DNA of 8,476 nucleotides from an uncultured bacterium (GTDB lineage Bacteria > Cyanobacteriota > Vampirovibrionia > Gastranaerophilales > Gastranaerophilaceae), in contig CAMDZX010000082.1 in assembly GCA_945910925.1 (NCBI GenBank), positions 1-8,476 on the forward strand, written 5' to 3'. The translations under genes were made by a program, and so were the position numbers. Below the pieces are notes generated by a model. It was given only the letters and a program-made list of their open reading frames with translations, was not told the DNA's origin and did no database searches. Positions 6,357-8,476 of this stretch are shown here, in pieces (the first letter of the stretch is position 1; every line of letters starts with the position of its first letter).

Positions 6357-6545
6357 ATGTCAAGAGTTTTAATATCAATGCCGGAAAGATTTTTAGATGA
6401 AATAGATAATGTTGCTGAAAATGAAAATCGTTCACGTTCTGAACTTATCCGTGAGGCATTGAGAACATATATTCATCGTAATCGTGTTAGAAATTCTGCT
6501 TATGCACAACGTAATGCAGAGTTGTTGGACGCATTACTTGATTAG
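6357..6545 (+). CDS. Ribbon-helix-helix (CopG/Arc-type) DNA-binding protein
   Basis: A 62-residue protein that is essentially one RHH fold. The beta-strand is at residues 2-8 (SRVLISM), whose alternating side chains would enter the DNA major groove as a dimer. Helix 1 is at about 10-22 (ERFLDEIDNVAEN). The turn ENRSRSEL is followed by helix 2 (27-42, SELIREALRTYIHRN). A polar tail of about 20 residues ends in the hydrophobic AELLDALLD. The RSRSELIREALRTY wording is classic for CopG-family regulators and EndoAI/MazE-like antitoxins. No toxin gene follows: a bidirectional terminator lies 32 bp downstream and the next gene is on the opposite strand. I therefore call it a solitary regulator rather than an antitoxin. 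The inverted repeats in its upstream region suggest autoregulation and possibly control of the divergent YhaM-like gene. Confidence 0.88.
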   Translation: MSRVLISMPERFLDEIDNVAENENRSRSELIREALRTYIHRNRVRNSAYAQRNAELLDALLD

Positions 6546-6557
6546 TTGTAAGGGAAA

Positions 6558-6570
6558 TACAGTTTCTGTA
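6558..6570. repeat. Short hairpin TACAG-TTT-CTGTA after the RHH gene
   Basis: A perfect 5-bp inverted repeat with a 3-nt loop sits between the regulator's stop codon and the terminator. It could add structure to the transcript's 3' end or be chance. Confidence 0.3.
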
Positions 6571-6577
6571 AATGTAT

Positions 6578-6608
6578 AAAATAGGATGGCTTTGTGCCAT
6601 CCTATTTT
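6578..6608. terminator. Bidirectional intrinsic terminator between convergent genes
   Basis: A perfect 13-bp stem (6578-6590 with 6596-6608) and a 5-nt TTTGT loop. The arms begin with AAAA and end with TTTT, so both transcripts end in a U tract. It serves the RHH gene (stop at 6545) on the plus strand and the small secreted protein (stop at 6626) on the minus strand. Confidence 0.92.
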
Positions 6609-6625
6609 GTGTTTAAATAATAATC

Positions 6626-7015
6626 TTATATCATATTCTTTCTTATTTTTTCTTTTGCTTTATCAATAGCGTTAATACGTTTTTCAACTGCATTTATTTG
6701 TTTCTTTAATGCACTTCTTTCATTTTTAACAAGTTTATATTGTGCATCAACATCTGCATACTTTGTCTTTAGGTTTAATAAATCATTTCTTATATCTACT
6801 TGCGCATTATCAAGCTGCAATATCGCATTTTGAATATTACCATTACCTAATGCTTCTTCTGTTTGAGGTGCGCTTACTGTTTTTGTCGGTGCAGCGGCTT
6901 GAGTTGGTGCAACACTCGGAGTTTCATCAAAATTTAACGGCGTAAATGCGTTACCATCCGCAAAAGCCATACCGGAACACAAAAGCAAACAAACTGTTAA
7001 TAATACCTTCTTCAT
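6626..7015 (-). CDS. Small secreted coiled-coil protein of unknown function
   Basis: A 129-residue protein I do not recognise by family. Residues 1-19 are a clear type I signal peptide: MKK, a hydrophobic core, then Met-Ala-Phe-Ala with cleavage before D20. The core ends LLLC, but a Leu before the Cys is not a lipobox. Residues 20-57 form a Pro/Ala/Thr-rich, probably disordered linker. Residues 58-129 are charged and heptad-like (LDNAQVDIRNDLLNLKTKYADVD onward, then KKQINAVEKRINAIDKAKEKIRK), predicting a long coiled coil. The start is taken at 7015 because GGAG (7024-7027) lies 8 nt from it and only 2 nt from the alternative ATG at 7021, which would add Met-Tyr. It lies 79 bp downstream of the response regulator on the same strand with no terminator between, so it may be cotranscribed or have its own promoter. 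A periplasmic or surface oligomer is plausible. Confidence 0.78.
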   Translation of the reverse strand: MKKVLLTVCLLLCSGMAFADGNAFTPLNFDETPSVAPTQAAAPTKTVSAPQTEEALGNGNIQNAILQLDNAQVDIRNDLLNLKTKYADVDAQYKLVKNERSALKKQINAVEKRINAIDKAKEKIRKNMI

Positions 7016-7023
7016 ATACATAT

Positions 7024-7027
7024 CTCC
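7024..7027 (-). promoter_or_regulatory. Ribosome binding site deciding the start of the small secreted protein
   Basis: GGAG on the minus strand is 8 nt from the ATG at 7015 but 2 nt from the ATG at 7021. Normal SD spacing therefore selects the inner ATG, which also gives a canonical MKK signal peptide. Confidence 0.6.
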
Positions 7028-7073
7028 ATAAAATTAATTTACATTCTAATAATATGCTATTTTATTCATAATC

Positions 7074-7091
7074 CAATCATACATTTGATTG
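7074..7091. repeat. Inverted repeat CAATCA-N6-TGATTG after the response regulator stop
   Basis: Perfect 6-bp arms begin just 3 bp beyond the response regulator stop codon, in the gap before the small secreted protein gene. There is no T tract on the minus strand and the stem is weak, so it is not a good terminator. It could be a binding site governing the downstream gene. A weak promoter-like pair lies beside it on the minus strand, TTGGAT then TATTAT 16 bp on. Confidence 0.35.
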
Positions 7092-7094
7092 AAA

Positions 7095-7793
7095 TTAGAT
7101 GTCCAGTTTGTAGCCGCCACCGTATATAGTCGCAATATATTTCTTCTCATCAGAGATTTTTGCAATTTTACTGCGTAAATGTCTGACATGGACTCGAATT
7201 GTTTCTACATCATCATCAGGAGAATAACCCCATATATCCTTCAAAATCTTTGCTGAGGATACCATGTTACCGTGATTTTGGAATAACAAGTAAAAAATAT
7301 CAAATTCTATCGGTGTAAGTTTTGCAATTTTGTCATTAATCTTCACGCTATATGTCTCAGGAAGTAAGGTTATTTCTTTATAACTTAGGAGTTCTTTTAC
7401 CGCAACCGTCTCAGGTATTTTATTAGTTCTTTTTAATAAAGCTCTTACTCTGACCTTTAATTCTTCCATTTCAAACGGTTTAACAAGATAATCATCAACC
7501 CCGATATCAAAACCCTTAACTTTGTCCCCAAGTTGAGAGAGTGCAGTCAGCATTAATATAGGTACATTTGCCAGGTCAGGGTTTAATCTTATTCTTTGCG
7601 CAACGGTATAACCGTCCACATCAGGCATCATTACATCAAGAATAACCAGTGAGGGCTGCTCTTGTTTTGCGAGAGCAAAGCCTTCAATCCCATCATACGC
7701 TTGTACAACGGAATATCCTGACAGTTCAAGATTAACTTTTATTAATTCGTTTATAGCTCTATCGTCATCGACTACCAAAATCTTATTGTCCAT
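7095..7793 (-). CDS. OmpR/PhoB-family two-component response regulator
   Basis: A 232-residue cytoplasmic transcription factor: receiver domain (about 3-118) plus winged-helix DNA-binding domain (about 135-232). Receiver residues are complete: acidic pocket D9/D10/D11, phosphoacceptor D53 in ILDVMMPD, T83, and K105 in VKPF. The effector domain shows LTPIEFDIFYLL, the recognition helix in DDDVETIRVHVRHLRSKI, and the wing IATIYGGGYKL. The wording from WGYSPDDDVETIRVHVRHLR resembles cyanobacterial regulators of this class. The frame extends upstream to a TTG at 7811 (MYYHKN...), but the ATG at 7793 puts MDNKILVVDDD at the canonical N-terminus. No SD precedes either. No histidine kinase is adjacent, so this is an orphan in the window. 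Target genes are unknown; the small secreted protein directly downstream is an obvious candidate partner or target. Confidence 0.93.
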   Translation of the reverse strand: MDNKILVVDDDRAINELIKVNLELSGYSVVQAYDGIEGFALAKQEQPSLVILDVMMPDVDGYTVAQRIRLNPDLANVPILMLTALSQLGDKVKGFDIGVDDYLVKPFEMEELKVRVRALLKRTNKIPETVAVKELLSYKEITLLPETYSVKINDKIAKLTPIEFDIFYLLFQNHGNMVSSAKILKDIWGYSPDDDVETIRVHVRHLRSKIAKISDEKKYIATIYGGGYKLDI

Positions 7794-7802
7794 ATTTTTA
7801 TG

Positions 7803-7808
7803 ATAATA
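7803..7808 (-). promoter_or_regulatory. Possible -10 element close to the response regulator start
   Basis: On the minus strand TATTAT lies 9 nt before the ATG at 7793, with no SD between them. If used, the mRNA would have almost no 5' leader. No convincing -35 is seen at 16-18 bp, so this is speculative. Confidence 0.22.
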
Positions 7809-7820
7809 CAAAAATAAATA

Positions 7821-7850
7821 CTGGAAAATTTTTTATGTCCTGTGTATTAT
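7821..7850 (+). promoter_or_regulatory. Putative promoter of the uridine-kinase-like gene
   Basis: CTGGAA (7821-7826) and TATTAT (7845-7850) are 18 bp apart, leaving a leader of about 18 nt before the ATG at 7875. The -35 match is poor and the DNA is AT-rich. Confidence 0.25.
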
Positions 7851-7874
7851 ATATAAATATAAATTGAGAAATAT

Positions 7875-8476
7875 ATGAACAACGATAATACAAAAGATGG
7901 TATTGCGGATTTAATATCCCAGGAAGTCAATGCAAAAGACAAGATTTACAAGCCGGATTTCAACCAAAAAACCGGACGGGAATTGCTTGCGTTCTATTTA
8001 CAAACTAAGTTTAAGCAAATTCTTGCTTATGACAAAAAAGCTGATGTCCCTGTATTCATAAATATTAAGCCGGACTTTATCGCACGTTTTTCAAAGAGGT
8101 TAATTAATAATCCGAATAAGCGTTTTTTGATTGGTATAACAGGGGAATCCGCATCAGGCAAATCCACAATTTGCAGGGAGATAGAAAATGTTATAAATAT
8201 TTTTAACCTTCCTGTTTCGATTATGACTACTGATAATTATTTTAATGATATTTCGGATTTAATATCTAAATACGGCGGGTTTGATAACCTTCGTGACAAC
8301 GGTTATGATATTGATTCTCCGCACAACTTTCAACTGGATGTGTTAAAGAGTGATTTGGAAAAAATTTCTAACGGTGAGGATATATACTCTCCTGAATATC
8401 TTCCTAACGGTACTGGAGTATCTGTTCCGCTTTCAAAATTTGTACCGTCAAAGAAAATAGTTGTAGTTGAAGGTAT
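7875..8476 (+). CDS. Uridine kinase-like P-loop kinase with N-terminal extension (3' partial)
   Basis: An open frame of 200 codons from the ATG at 7875 runs off the window. It holds a Walker A motif GESASGKST (G90, K96, S97) after the strand FLIGIT. TTDNYFND (118-125) follows, corresponding to the DxYY/DxFY region of uridine kinase and phosphoribulokinase. DIDSPHNFQLDVLKSDL (145-161) is the 'DHPxAFDxxLLxxDL' block. Next comes SPEYLPNGTGVSVP, where uridine kinases have the 'PxYDFxxHxR' stretch, and then KIVVVEG, the strand before the lid. Uridine kinases phosphorylate uridine or cytidine in pyrimidine salvage, but the substrate-determining part is cut off. Odd features: about 80 residues precede the P-loop region, where Udk has about 10, and the PxYD segment diverges. 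The extension is polar and largely helical (RELLAFYLQTKFKQILAY). The SD is weak (GAGA, 7866-7869). It is divergent from the response regulator. It could be another phosphoribulokinase/uridine-kinase family member with a different substrate. Confidence 0.82.
   Translation, partial: MNNDNTKDGIADLISQEVNAKDKIYKPDFNQKTGRELLAFYLQTKFKQILAYDKKADVPVFINIKPDFIARFSKRLINNPNKRFLIGITGESASGKSTICREIENVINIFNLPVSIMTTDNYFNDISDLISKYGGFDNLRDNGYDIDSPHNFQLDVLKSDLEKISNGEDIYSPEYLPNGTGVSVPLSKFVPSKKIVVVEG

Noticed and set aside
6357..6625. A toxin-antitoxin module at the RHH gene
   Set aside because: No open frame follows on the plus strand before the terminator at 6578-6608, and the divergent neighbour is a full-size YhaM-like enzyme, not a toxin family.
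7074..7091. Intrinsic terminator for the response regulator
   Set aside because: The stem has only 6 AT-rich pairs and no U tract follows on the minus strand.
7794..7811. TTG at 7811 as the start of the response regulator
   Set aside because: It would add MYYHKN with no SD, and receiver domains normally begin right before the KILVVDDD strand, matching the ATG at 7793.

Overview
This is an AT-rich, densely coded bacterial window with eight protein-coding genes. Two run off the ends: the carboxyltransferase gene at the left and a P-loop kinase gene at the right. I see no rRNA, tRNA, CRISPR array, transposase or phage gene. No intergenic stretch exceeds about 180 bases. The content suggests an anaerobic, fermentative host-associated bacterium: a decarboxylase built like a Na+ pump, low GC, and a mix of strong Shine-Dalgarno (SD) sites and starts without SD. 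The response regulator's C-terminal wording (WGYSPDDDVETIRVHVRHLR) reads like cyanobacterial OmpR-type regulators. With the gut-anaerobe flavour this makes a non-photosynthetic cyanobacterial relative (Gastranaerophilales/Vampirovibrionia) my best guess, but that is inference from memory and not proven here.

Layout. Positions 3-2721 (+) hold a two-gene operon: a biotin-containing carboxyltransferase subunit (OadA/PycB type, 5' end missing) and the membrane subunit OadB. It closes with a perfect 10-bp-stem terminator. Positions 2778-4388 (+) encode an exported protein with two phospholipase D HKD motifs, an Ada-like Cys/His knuckle and an acidic C-terminal metal-binding motif. It is the most unusual gene here. 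It converges, with only 6 bp between stop codons, on a minus-strand pair (6176-4395): a YhaM-like OB-fold/HD 3'-5' exoribonuclease followed by homoserine kinase ThrB.

Positions 6177-6356 form a divergent control region with three separate inverted repeats. It lies between the yhaM-like gene and a solitary 62-residue ribbon-helix-helix (RHH) regulator (6357-6545, +). A 13-bp bidirectional terminator separates the regulator from a small secreted coiled-coil protein (7015-6626, -). Upstream of that is an OmpR/PhoB-family response regulator (7793-7095, -). An 81-bp divergent gap then leads to a uridine-kinase-like P-loop protein with an N-terminal extension (7875 onward, +).

Functionally, the first two genes form part of a carboxylic-acid decarboxylating, probably Na+-exporting, complex. 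ThrB serves threonine synthesis, the YhaM-like protein RNA turnover, and the response regulator signalling. The exported HKD protein and the small coiled-coil protein are envelope or extracellular proteins of unknown role. No multi-gene defence or mobile system is visible. The best novelty candidates are the domain composition of the HKD protein, the palindrome-rich RHH control region and the extended kinase.
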